From Oscillospiraceae bacterium (GTDB lineage: Bacteria; Bacillota; Clostridia; Oscillospirales; Ruminococcaceae): 9,127 nt of DNA. Both the position numbers and the translations under genes were made by a program. Under the pieces are notes generated by a model that was not told the DNA's origin, searched no databases, and worked only from the letters and a program-made list of their open reading frames with translations. Positions 1 through 6,158 of the stretch are shown piece after piece (the first letter of the stretch is position 1; the number at the start of each line of letters is the position of its first letter). The DNA lies in contig JAEDLA010000042.1 of NCBI GenBank assembly GCA_016295545.1, positions 1 through 9,127 of the forward strand, in the 5' to 3' direction.

Positions 1-89
1 TTCACCAATACTCCCCCTCGGCTTGCCCGACAAATTAATTATCGATATTTAATTGCCGAAGTAATAAATTCTGGAGCAATAATAAAACG
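1..89. other. Window edge, upstream DNA of unknown content
   Basis: No gene can be assigned here. On the plus strand one frame is open from base 1 to a TGA at 100-102, but it runs into the left arm of the hairpin at 90-120, so it is a poor candidate for a gene end. A second frame is open from base 2 to a TAA at 50-52 and could be the 3' end of a gene that begins outside the window and uses the terminator that follows. Nothing in either short translation is recognisable. Confidence 0.3.
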
Positions 90-127
90 AATCGGCAGCT
101 GAAAAAATCAGCTGCCGATTTGATTTG
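90..127 (+). terminator. Intrinsic terminator-like hairpin of an upstream unit
   Basis: A perfect 13-bp inverted repeat, AATCGGCAGCTGA (90-102) and TCAGCTGCCGATT (108-120), encloses an AAAAA loop. Downstream on the plus strand is a weak, interrupted T run (TTTGATTT). On the minus strand the flanking bases read GTTTTATT, so it may work in both directions. No gene in the window ends just before it, so it most likely terminates transcription entering from the left and insulates the xylanase promoter. Confidence 0.75.
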
Positions 128-178
128 TCCCTTAACAAACGATACAATTCAAGACCTGTCTGATAGTGCAGATAAAAG

Positions 179-192
179 ACAGTTTAAACTGT
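179..192. promoter_or_regulatory. 14-bp perfect palindrome, possible operator
   Basis: ACAGTTTAAACTGT is a perfect palindrome about 220 bp upstream of the predicted xylanase -10. It has no loop, so an RNA hairpin is unlikely and a dimeric DNA-binding protein is the more natural reading. A T run follows (ATTTTTAT). No known operator is recognised, and in such AT-rich DNA chance is possible. Confidence 0.25.
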
Positions 193-212
193 ATTTTTAT
201 CATATCATAAAA

Positions 213-254
213 TCATTGAATTTTCATTGAAAACTGTTCACAATTTTCAATGAA
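213..254 (-). promoter_or_regulatory. Distal tandem-repeat site with extra inverted half-site
   Basis: Read on the minus strand, 213-231 is TTCAATGAAAATTCAATGA: the 7-mer TTCAATG repeated at an 11-bp period. The plus strand adds a further copy, TTCAATGAA, at 246-254. It forms an 11-bp inverted repeat (223-233 with 244-254) with the nearer tandem copy. The 19-bp core matches the promoter-proximal site at 385-403 at 16 of 19 positions, in opposite orientation. A 7-bp direct repeat with a 4-bp spacer is typical of OmpR/PhoB-family response regulators. The family assignment is inference. Confidence 0.5.
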
Positions 255-384
255 TTTATTTCGGATACAGGTGATTTTTCACGTAAAACGGTAATAAATA
301 TGTACATCAGCACACTTTTTTGGTTGAATGTACCAAATAATCAGCATAATTTTTGTACACCTTTTCTTCACAATTTAGAAATAA

Positions 385-403
385 TTCAATAAAACTTCAA
401 TAA
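385..403 (+). promoter_or_regulatory. Proximal tandem-repeat activator site
   Basis: TTCAATAAAACTTCAATAA contains the 7-mer TTCAATA twice (385-391 and 396-402), separated by 4 bp, which is one helical turn apart. It ends nine bases before the TATAAT at 412 and occupies the place where a -35 box would lie. This is the arrangement of PhoB-type activator boxes. It closely resembles the distal site at 213-231. The regulator is not in the window. Confidence 0.5.
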
Positions 404-408
404 ACCTG

Positions 409-417
409 TGATATAAT
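409..417 (+). promoter_or_regulatory. Extended -10 promoter of the xylanase gene
   Basis: TGATATAAT is a perfect extended -10 (TGn plus TATAAT at 412-417). The bases 17-18 upstream of it (ATAAAA) are not a -35 box, and the tandem repeat at 385-403 lies there instead, so activation by a bound protein is plausible. Transcription would start near 424, giving a leader of about 78 nt. Confidence 0.7.
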
Positions 418-483
418 TTATATGAAGATATGGGAAGGTCAGGTGTAACGGAATTTTATGACCGCCAATCTTAAAAAAATGAA

Positions 484-490
484 AGTGAGG
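484..490 (+). promoter_or_regulatory. Ribosome binding site that decides the xylanase start
   Basis: AGTGAGG at 484-490 lies 11 nt before the ATG at 502. The in-frame TTG at 493 is only 2 nt from this site and cannot be the start, so the protein starts with MKKGVIKK. That gives a normal basic signal-peptide n-region. Confidence 0.75.
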
Positions 491-501
491 TATTGATTCA
501 C

Positions 502-2655
502 ATGAAGAAAGGTGTAATCAAAAAGTTCGTCTGCGGACTGCTGACCGGACTTATGTTTGCAATGAGTGCACCGGCTACTCCCAGCGTCCACGCTGCTGAC
601 CAGCAGGATCGGGGTACTAAAGACGGCTATGACTATGAGCTCTGGAATCAGAATTATCAGGGCACAGCCACTATGAATGTCGGAAGCAACGGCGCATTTA
701 CCTGCAGCTGGAGCGGAATCGAAAACTGTCTTTTCCGTACCGGAAAGAAGCTCGGCAGCACAAAAAAGTACGGCGACTACAACGGAATGTACGTTGATTA
801 TGACGTAGATTACGAGCCAAAGGGCAACTCTTATATGTGTGTTTACGGCTGGACCGAGAATCCTACTGTTGAGTACTATATCGTAGAAGCATGGGGCTCC
901 TGGAGACCACCCGGAGCTACAAATTCTCTCGGTACTGTTGAAGCTAATGGCAATAAGTATGATATTTACCGTACTGAGCGAGTTAATCAGCCGTCTATCC
1001 ACGGAACAGAAACTTTCTATCAGTACTGGAGCGTTCGTCAGGACAATCCTGCTGTAAACAATGCAAAAACACATATTGAGGGCAGAATAAGCATATCCAA
1101 GCACTTCGATGCATGGGCACAGGCCGGTCTTGATATGAGCGGAACTATGTACGAGGTTGCACTCAACATTGAGGGCTATCAGTCAAACGGAAGTGCAAGT
1201 GTAAATAAAAACGGTCTTGTTATCGGCGAGGGTGACGGAGACGGCGGTGTTGTTGAGCCTCCGAAGCCAGTTGAACCCGACGAAAACGGCTATTACTTCC
1301 ACTCCACCTTTGAGGACGGAGAGGACAGCTGGGCTGCAAGAGGTGACGCATCTGTTGCAGTATCAGGCGGCAGCGCTTATGAAGGGTCAAAATTAATGAG
1401 CGTCACAGGACGTACAGATTCATGGAACGGTGTTGCAAAGGGACTCAGCACATCAACATTTGTTCCCGGCAGCAGCTATGGCTTCAGTGTTATGGCTATG
1501 CAGAACTCAACTGCATCAGAGGACTTCAAGCTTACACTCCAGTGTACAATTGACGGTGAGGAAACCTATCACACCGTTGCTGAAAACACAGGAGCTAAGG
1601 GCGAATGGGTTCAGCTTTCCAATCCAAGCTTTACAATTCCTGCCGGAGCTTTAAATCTGATTCTCTATGTGGAAACCGCTGATACAACAACAAATTTCTA
1701 TATCGACGAGGCAATCGGCGGTATTGAAAACTGCGTTACTGCAGGTGAGCAGAAAGCTAAGCTTGGCGATGTTAACCTTGACGGAAAGGTTGACGGAAGT
1801 GACCTCAAGGCACTTGAGAATCACGTACTCGGCAGAGGAGACAAGATTAATTTTGAAACCTCTGATATGGACAGTGACGGTAAAATCGACTCTATGGACG
1901 TTGTTCTTCTCAGAAAAGCTGTTTCTTCCGGTTCATCAGACAGCGGAAACTCAGGAAATTCAGGCAATCAGGGCAATTATACTCCTGTCAAGGGCGGCGT
2001 TGATACATCATGGATCGATCCGTCAAAGCCTATGGTAGCTATCTCATTTGACGACGGAGCAGTTGGTACTTCTCCTACATCATCGTCTATGAGAATCCTC
2101 AATGCTCTTAATGATTCCGGATTCCATGCAACATTCTTCTATGTAGGCAACTGGATAGGAAATAATCAGGCTGAGGTTAAGACTGCTTATGATATGGGCA
2201 TGGAAATTGCAAACCATACAACTTCACACCCCAATCTTTCAGAGATTTCAGCAAGCGAGATAAGAAGTGAATATGATCAGTGTGCCGCAACGCTCAAGGG
2301 CATTATCGGCACTGAGCCTTCTAAGCTTCTCAGACTTCCTTACCTTGCTACAAACAGCACAGTTCAGTCTACACTCAGTGATGTTCCCCTTATAACCTGT
2401 TCAATCGATACTCAGGACTGGAACAATGCTTCAAGTCAGCAGATAATCGACACAATCAAAAATGCAATGAATGACGGTTCACTCAGAAATTCTATTGTAC
2501 TCTGCCATGAGACATACTCCACTACAGCAGAAGCTATGGAATATCTTTGTCCATATCTTAAATCTCAGGGCTGGCAGATCGTTACTATCTCTGACATGTA
2601 CGCAGTAAACGGTAAAACACTGAATAACGGTCAGGTTAATTCAAAGTGCAATTAA
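502..2655 (+). CDS. Secreted GH11 endo-xylanase / CBM22 / dockerin / CE4 deacetylase
   Basis: This 717-aa secreted cellulosomal enzyme should cut the xylan backbone and remove acetyl groups. A signal peptide (about 1-32, cleavage near SVHA-A) is followed by a GH11 domain (about 35-240). That domain has nucleophile E124 in VEYYIVE, acid/base E224 in IEGYQ and the thumb PSIHGTETF. Asn75, at the position that tends to set the pH optimum in GH11, points to a neutral optimum. A CBM22 xylan-binding domain (about 262-412) keeps the likely ligands W308, Y389 and E391. A type I dockerin (about 422-475) has two calcium repeats, DVNLDGKVDGSD and DMDSDGKIDSMD. A Gly/Ser/Asn linker leads to a CE4 (NodB) domain (about 508-705) with metal ligands D518, H572 and H576, then RLPY, DTQDW and LCH669. 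All catalytic motifs are intact, although the last CE4 motif reads HET rather than the usual HD. The layout matches R. flavefaciens XynB as I recall it. The gene is monocistronic, between its own promoter and terminator. Confidence 0.95.
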   Translation: MKKGVIKKFVCGLLTGLMFAMSAPATPSVHAADQQDRGTKDGYDYELWNQNYQGTATMNVGSNGAFTCSWSGIENCLFRTGKKLGSTKKYGDYNGMYVDYDVDYEPKGNSYMCVYGWTENPTVEYYIVEAWGSWRPPGATNSLGTVEANGNKYDIYRTERVNQPSIHGTETFYQYWSVRQDNPAVNNAKTHIEGRISISKHFDAWAQAGLDMSGTMYEVALNIEGYQSNGSASVNKNGLVIGEGDGDGGVVEPPKPVEPDENGYYFHSTFEDGEDSWAARGDASVAVSGGSAYEGSKLMSVTGRTDSWNGVAKGLSTSTFVPGSSYGFSVMAMQNSTASEDFKLTLQCTIDGEETYHTVAENTGAKGEWVQLSNPSFTIPAGALNLILYVETADTTTNFYIDEAIGGIENCVTAGEQKAKLGDVNLDGKVDGSDLKALENHVLGRGDKINFETSDMDSDGKIDSMDVVLLRKAVSSGSSDSGNSGNSGNQGNYTPVKGGVDTSWIDPSKPMVAISFDDGAVGTSPTSSSMRILNALNDSGFHATFFYVGNWIGNNQAEVKTAYDMGMEIANHTTSHPNLSEISASEIRSEYDQCAATLKGIIGTEPSKLLRLPYLATNSTVQSTLSDVPLITCSIDTQDWNNASSQQIIDTIKNAMNDGSLRNSIVLCHETYSTTAEAMEYLCPYLKSQGWQIVTISDMYAVNGKTLNNGQVNSKCN

Positions 2656-2669
2656 GACTATACCATACA

Positions 2670-2711
2670 AAAAGCGCTTTTGGGCAGAAATGCTCAAAGG
2701 CGCTTTTGCGC
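2670..2711 (+). terminator. Strong intrinsic terminator of the xylanase gene
   Basis: A 17-bp stem (2670-2686 with 2691-2707) closed by a GAAA tetraloop begins 15 nt after the xylanase stop codon. It contains two G.U pairs. The right arm ends in TTTT, which with the pairing AAAA on the left gives the usual U-rich 3' side. It separates the xylanase gene from the downstream operon. Confidence 0.85.
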
Positions 2712-2894
2712 TTCATGAAAGAAAAGTTTCCTTAATCGTGGGAGAGTTTGGAGATACTCCGCAACTGCTGTTTGGCGCTGAGAAATTTACTTGTACATAA
2801 TCGATAATAAATCTGTTTTGGAGTTGCATATTTTGTGCATCTGCACGATTTTTATTAAATATGCCAAAAAAGTGCAAAACTTGATTTTTTCCTA
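2712..2894. other. Intergenic stretch, no gene seen
   Basis: AT-rich DNA between the xylanase terminator and the next promoter. The only structures seen are short: GTGCA-TC-TGCAC near 2835-2846 followed by a T run, and a small GGAG/CTCC pairing near 2740-2760. No open frame has a ribosome binding site, and no RNA gene or riboswitch was recognised. Confidence 0.5.
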
Positions 2895-2923
2895 TTGCAA
2901 TTAAAAATATGTTGGTGTATAAT
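2895..2923 (+). promoter_or_regulatory. Sigma-A-type promoter of the acylation operon
   Basis: TTGCAA (2895-2900) and TATAAT (2918-2923) are separated by exactly 17 bp. The -35 differs from TTGACA at two positions and the -10 is perfect. Transcription would start near 2930, about 280 nt before the MBOAT start codon. A second -35-like TTGACA at 3097-3102 has no good -10 at the right distance. This promoter lacks the TTCAAT repeats of the xylanase promoter, so the two units are probably regulated separately. Confidence 0.75.
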
Positions 2924-2929
2924 AGTAAT

Positions 2930-3208
2930 GTAATACAACATAGTTTTTACAAAAAATCCGAATCTTAATGTGTTTTCTTTTTTTAAACGTGCATATTTAA
3001 CAAATTATTACCGAACAACATTACATTGTTTAGTGAATTTGCTGACAGTAAACTTGAATTTCTCCGCCTTTCTTTTTGCGGCATTTACTCTGCTCTTTGA
3101 CAGAAATATGCAGATAATTATTTTAATTTATAGAAAGCTGAAAAGATACAGATAATTAAATCAGCTAATTTAGAACAGAAACAAAAGAAAAATAAGGCGG
3201 TTAACGAA
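2930..3208 (+). other. Long leader (about 280 nt) before the MBOAT gene
   Basis: If transcription starts near 2930, this stretch is a 5' leader. It is AT-rich. A 10-base direct repeat, CAGATAATTA, occurs at 3111-3120 and 3149-3158, and an AGCTGA/TCAGCT inverted pair lies near 3136-3166. No known riboswitch was recognised. A 61-codon GTG-start frame (2970-3155) lacks a ribosome binding site and is not called. The MBOAT gene has its own site, TAAGGCGG at 3193-3200, 8 nt before the ATG. Confidence 0.4.
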
Positions 3209-4609
3209 ATGATTTTTTCAAGACTCTTCTTTCTCTATCTCTTTCTGCCCGTTTGCATTTTTGCTTATGCCGGTGCCGGAAAACTTAAAAATAAAAATAC
3301 GGTGTTGATTATTTTCTCGCTGATCTTCTATGCGTGGGGTGAGCCGGTCTACGTTTTTCTGATGCTGCTCAGTGCATTGGTAAACTATTCTGCCGGTATG
3401 CTCATTGACAGGTTCAGAGGAGGCAGGGGTGACAGCATTGCAACCTTTGCGGCTGTTGCGTATAACCTGCTTATGCTGGGCATCTTCAAGTACAGCGGCT
3501 TTGTTGTGGAAAATATCAACGCCATTTTTTCGTCCTCTATACCTGTGCCGGACCTGCGTCTGCCTGTGGGAATCAGCTTCTACACATTCCAGACAATATC
3601 CTATATTATTGACTGCCACTGGGAAAAGGTCGAAACTCAGAAAAGCTTCAAGAATTTCCTGCTGTACATAACTCTTTTCCCACAGCTTGTTGCCGGACCT
3701 ATTGTGCGGTACAGCAATATTGGTCACGAGCTTGAAAACAGAAAAACTTCCGTAAGCGATATTTCCTATGGACTTAACAGAATGATATTAGGTCTTTCCA
3801 AAAAGGTTCTTCTGTCTAATCAGCTGAGCATTATTGCTGACAGTATGCTTGAAAATATCGATAACGCTTCATTTGTGGGAGCTTGGTACGGTGCGGCTGT
3901 TTATGCTCTCCAGATTTATTTTGACTTCTCAGGCTATTCTGATATCGCCATTGGACTTGGACGTGTTTTCGGCTTCCACTTTGACGAAAACTTCCGTCAC
4001 CCCTTTATCTGCAAGGATATTACAGAATTCTGGCAGAGGTGGCATATCTCCCTCAGTACGTTTTTCAGGGATTACGTGCTCTATATTCCGATTTTCGGAA
4101 AAAGACGCAAATACGGCGGACTTTTCCTCGTATGGCTCTGCACAGGAATATGGCACGGCGCAAGCTGGAATTTCATTATATGGGGACTGTACTACGGTCT
4201 GTTCGTGTTCCTTGAAATGAAAATCGGAAAAAAGCGCATGAAAAAGATACCCCTTATCATACGTCAGATATACAGCAAAATCGTTATTGTTATCGGCTTC
4301 GGAATCTTCTATTTTGAGGATATGGGAAAGCTGGGCGCATTTTTCAAAACGATTTTCGGCTTCGGCGGCAACGGCTTTATCTCCATTGGAGATAAAATTT
4401 CCGTAGTTAACAATATGTATCTTCTTATTGCGGCAGTTATATGCTGTCTGCCCATAATAGAGGGCTTCAAAAAGCTTTCGGAGAAATCCTTCCCGGTCAA
4501 AACTGTTATATCATTCTCCACAGCTATTGTCAGTGCCTTTCTGCTGATTATGAGCAGTATTATGCTTGTGGACGCAACTACAAATCCATTCCTTTACTGG
4601 AGATTCTGA
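3209..4609 (+). CDS. MBOAT-family membrane acyltransferase, AlgI/DltB type
   Basis: This 466-aa polytopic membrane protein has the usual AlgI length and roughly ten or more hydrophobic segments. It should take an acyl group from a cytoplasmic thioester and pass it across the membrane for transfer to a surface glycan. Family motifs appear in order: GISFYTFQTISYIID (121-135), FPQLVAGPIVRY (157-168), FDFSGYSDIAIGLGR (238-252), EFWQRWHISLS (273-283) and TGIWHGASW (312-320). The two conserved histidines are H279 and H316, the latter the likely catalytic one. The protein ends in FLYWRF (461-466), which fits the C-terminal acyl-shuttle hexapeptide in which a tyrosine (here Y463) carries the acyl group. 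It is the first gene of the operon, and the ACP and loader downstream indicate an ACP-bound donor. The family is certain; the acyl group is not. Confidence 0.95.
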   Translation: MIFSRLFFLYLFLPVCIFAYAGAGKLKNKNTVLIIFSLIFYAWGEPVYVFLMLLSALVNYSAGMLIDRFRGGRGDSIATFAAVAYNLLMLGIFKYSGFVVENINAIFSSSIPVPDLRLPVGISFYTFQTISYIIDCHWEKVETQKSFKNFLLYITLFPQLVAGPIVRYSNIGHELENRKTSVSDISYGLNRMILGLSKKVLLSNQLSIIADSMLENIDNASFVGAWYGAAVYALQIYFDFSGYSDIAIGLGRVFGFHFDENFRHPFICKDITEFWQRWHISLSTFFRDYVLYIPIFGKRRKYGGLFLVWLCTGIWHGASWNFIIWGLYYGLFVFLEMKIGKKRMKKIPLIIRQIYSKIVIVIGFGIFYFEDMGKLGAFFKTIFGFGGNGFISIGDKISVVNNMYLLIAAVICCLPIIEGFKKLSEKSFPVKTVISFSTAIVSAFLLIMSSIMLVDATTNPFLYWRF

Positions 4610-4613
4610 TATT

Positions 4614-4669
4614 GTACTAATTCCATATCGTTCTGTTGAAAAATCGACGGAGTGATGTGGGATTAGTAT
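4614..4669 (+). promoter_or_regulatory. 25-bp RNA hairpin between the MBOAT and DHHW genes
   Basis: Starting 5 nt after the MBOAT stop codon, bases 4615-4639 pair without interruption to 4644-4668 around an AAAA loop. There are 19 Watson-Crick and 6 G.U pairs, and 4614/4669 adds a seventh G.U. Every imperfection is a G.U pair in the plus-strand RNA; in a minus-strand transcript the same positions would be A.C mismatches. No T run follows in either direction, so it is not a simple terminator. It is more likely an mRNA stability, RNase III processing or attenuation element. The base pairing is seen; the role is inference. Confidence 0.7.
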
Positions 4670-4698
4670 TAAAAATGGCACAGGGAATAGTATAAACT

Positions 4699-4723
4699 GG
4701 AGGTTTTAATGCACTATGTCTGA
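4699..4723 (+). promoter_or_regulatory. DHHW ribosome binding site with a competing start codon
   Basis: GGAGG (4699-4703) is 12 nt from the DHHW ATG at 4716 but only 5 nt from another ATG at 4709. The nearer ATG opens a four-codon frame (M-H-Y-V) that stops at TGA 4721-4723, overlapping the true start. Ribosomes could start at either, which may lower or tune DHHW synthesis. Confidence 0.45.
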
Positions 4724-6158
4724 AAATAATAAAAAAAATGACAGCAGCATTGACATAAATCTGTCATCAGGGAAAAAAATGTCCAAACGCCGCAGACAGA
4801 TGCTTATCAAGCATTATATGGCGGTTTTCAATGTTTGTCTAATTGCTTTTATTTTTGTGGCAGGATTTGTCTATCTGCTTTTCTTCAAGCGTGAAACTGT
4901 CTCAAACGAGGAAAACCGTGAGCTTACGAAATTTCCGAAGTTTACTGTTTCTTCCTATGTGAAGGGGGATTACACTCAGGGGATATCTGACTGGTATGAT
5001 GATACAGTTCACGGCAGAAGCAGCATCAAAAAGTTCATATCCTCACACATTCTGCCGCTCAAAGGCAGAAAATTCGGTGAAGATAATATAGAGCTTTACG
5101 GAAACGGTACAAATAAAGAAAACAGCGGAGATAACGGCGAAGAATCTGTAGATAAGCCAGCACCTGCTGTTACAACTGCCGCAAAAATCACTTCCGCATC
5201 AACAGAAACAGCGGCAGAAACTACGACCACTGTTACTACTATGCCTGATATAAACAATCCTGCGGCTGACGGAGAAATTGCCAATAATATCGTTGTTGCC
5301 AATAACCGTGGACTTATGCTTTACGGCGGCGGCAAGGAAAGCGGTCTTGAATATGCTGCTTCACTTAACGCATATAAGGCGGCGCTGGGAGACGGCGTAA
5401 ATGTTTACTCAATGGTATGCCCTACAGCTGTATCCTACTATATGCCGGAGAATTACCGCAATCTTTCAGCAGATGAAAAGTCTGATATCGACAATATAAA
5501 TTCAGCTCTGTCAGGAGTTGTGCCTGTTGATATTTTTGATACTCTGCTGCTGCACAAGAATGAGGCTATATACTCACGTACTGACCACCACTGGCAGCCA
5601 CTGGGAGCATATTATGCTGCGGAGAAATTTGCTGAAACAGCGAATGTGCCCTTTGCAGACCTTTCAGAGTATGAGACAGTTTCACTTCCCGGTTATGTGG
5701 GAACCCTCTACGGTTATACAAAAAGTGCTGCACTGATAAATAATCCGGAGGATTTTGTATACTACAAGCCGAGAATCAATACTGTGACAACACGCTACAC
5801 AACGGCATTTACAGAGCCTCGTGAGGACAGTCTGCTTCTTGATCCCGGTCCTATGGCAACATCAAGCTACTATATGGTGTTCGGCGGAGACGGACAGATA
5901 ACTCATGTTAATACAGACTGCAAAAACGGAAGAACTCTCGTTATTTTCAAGGACAGCTACGGAAATGCACTTCTGCCTGTGCTGACAAGCTCCTTTGAGA
6001 ATATTTATCTCTGCGATATACGCTATTTCGACCTTAATGCAGTAAGCTTTGTGCAGCAGGTTCAGGCAACAGACCTCCTCTTTGCCATGAACACATTCTC
6101 CGCTGTGGGAGAAAACCGTAAATTTATTGAAGCTAACAGAACAAGACAGGTGGGTTAA
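4716..6158 (+). CDS. DHHW/AlgJ-like SGNH O-acyltransferase, membrane anchored
   Basis: This 480-aa protein is the probable extracellular partner of the MBOAT: it should receive the acyl group and place it on a glycan. A basic cytoplasmic tail (1-33) leads to one membrane span (about 36-56) and the family's opening signature SNEENRELTKFPKF (63-76). An unusual Thr/Ala/Glu-rich, low-complexity stretch (about 131-185) precedes the catalytic core. The core has TDHHW (289-293), giving the Asp-His pair D290/H292, and the serine motif FKDSYGN (411-417) with S414. This fits the Ser-His-Asp triad of AlgJ/AlgX. The start at 4716 is the only one that keeps the tail and span; its ribosome binding site is 12 nt upstream. 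The stop codon abuts the next ATG (TAAATG), so translation of the two genes is probably coupled. The glycan acceptor is unknown. Confidence 0.88.
   Translation: MSENNKKNDSSIDINLSSGKKMSKRRRQMLIKHYMAVFNVCLIAFIFVAGFVYLLFFKRETVSNEENRELTKFPKFTVSSYVKGDYTQGISDWYDDTVHGRSSIKKFISSHILPLKGRKFGEDNIELYGNGTNKENSGDNGEESVDKPAPAVTTAAKITSASTETAAETTTTVTTMPDINNPAADGEIANNIVVANNRGLMLYGGGKESGLEYAASLNAYKAALGDGVNVYSMVCPTAVSYYMPENYRNLSADEKSDIDNINSALSGVVPVDIFDTLLLHKNEAIYSRTDHHWQPLGAYYAAEKFAETANVPFADLSEYETVSLPGYVGTLYGYTKSAALINNPEDFVYYKPRINTVTTRYTTAFTEPREDSLLLDPGPMATSSYYMVFGGDGQITHVNTDCKNGRTLVIFKDSYGNALLPVLTSSFENIYLCDIRYFDLNAVSFVQQVQATDLLFAMNTFSAVGENRKFIEANRTRQVG

Larger units (their letters stand above)
128..501. other. 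Long AT-rich control region of the xylanase gene
   Basis: This stretch of about 370 bases holds no plausible gene. It contains, in order, a palindrome (179-192), a repeat cluster (213-254), a small inverted repeat TTTGGT(319-324)/ACCAAA(332-337), a second tandem repeat (385-403), an extended -10 (409-417), and a leader of roughly 78 nt to the ATG. The leader includes a weak GGTCA(437-441)/TGACC(459-463) pairing. The density of repeat motifs for a single gene suggests regulated rather than constitutive expression. That is inference. Confidence 0.6.

Noticed and set aside
430..474. A 14-codon frame (ATG at 430, TAA at 472-474) in the xylanase leader, as a leader peptide
   Set aside because: It begins about 6 nt after the predicted transcription start, leaving no room for a ribosome binding site, and has no run of regulatory codons.
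493..501. TTG at 493 as the xylanase start
   Set aside because: It lies 2 nt from the Shine-Dalgarno sequence; the ATG at 502 is well spaced and gives a proper signal peptide.
439..1104. A 221-codon minus-strand frame over the xylanase start
   Set aside because: It is opposite the signal peptide and GH11 domain, has no ribosome binding site and resembles no known protein.
2970..3155. A 61-codon plus-strand frame between the xylanase and the MBOAT gene
   Set aside because: GTG start with no ribosome binding site, composition that follows the surrounding AT-rich DNA, and no recognisable domain. It does have a hydrophobic stretch, so a small membrane protein is not fully excluded.
4614..4669. 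The intercistronic hairpin as an intrinsic terminator
   Set aside because: No T run follows on either strand, and the genes on both sides appear to form one functional operon.
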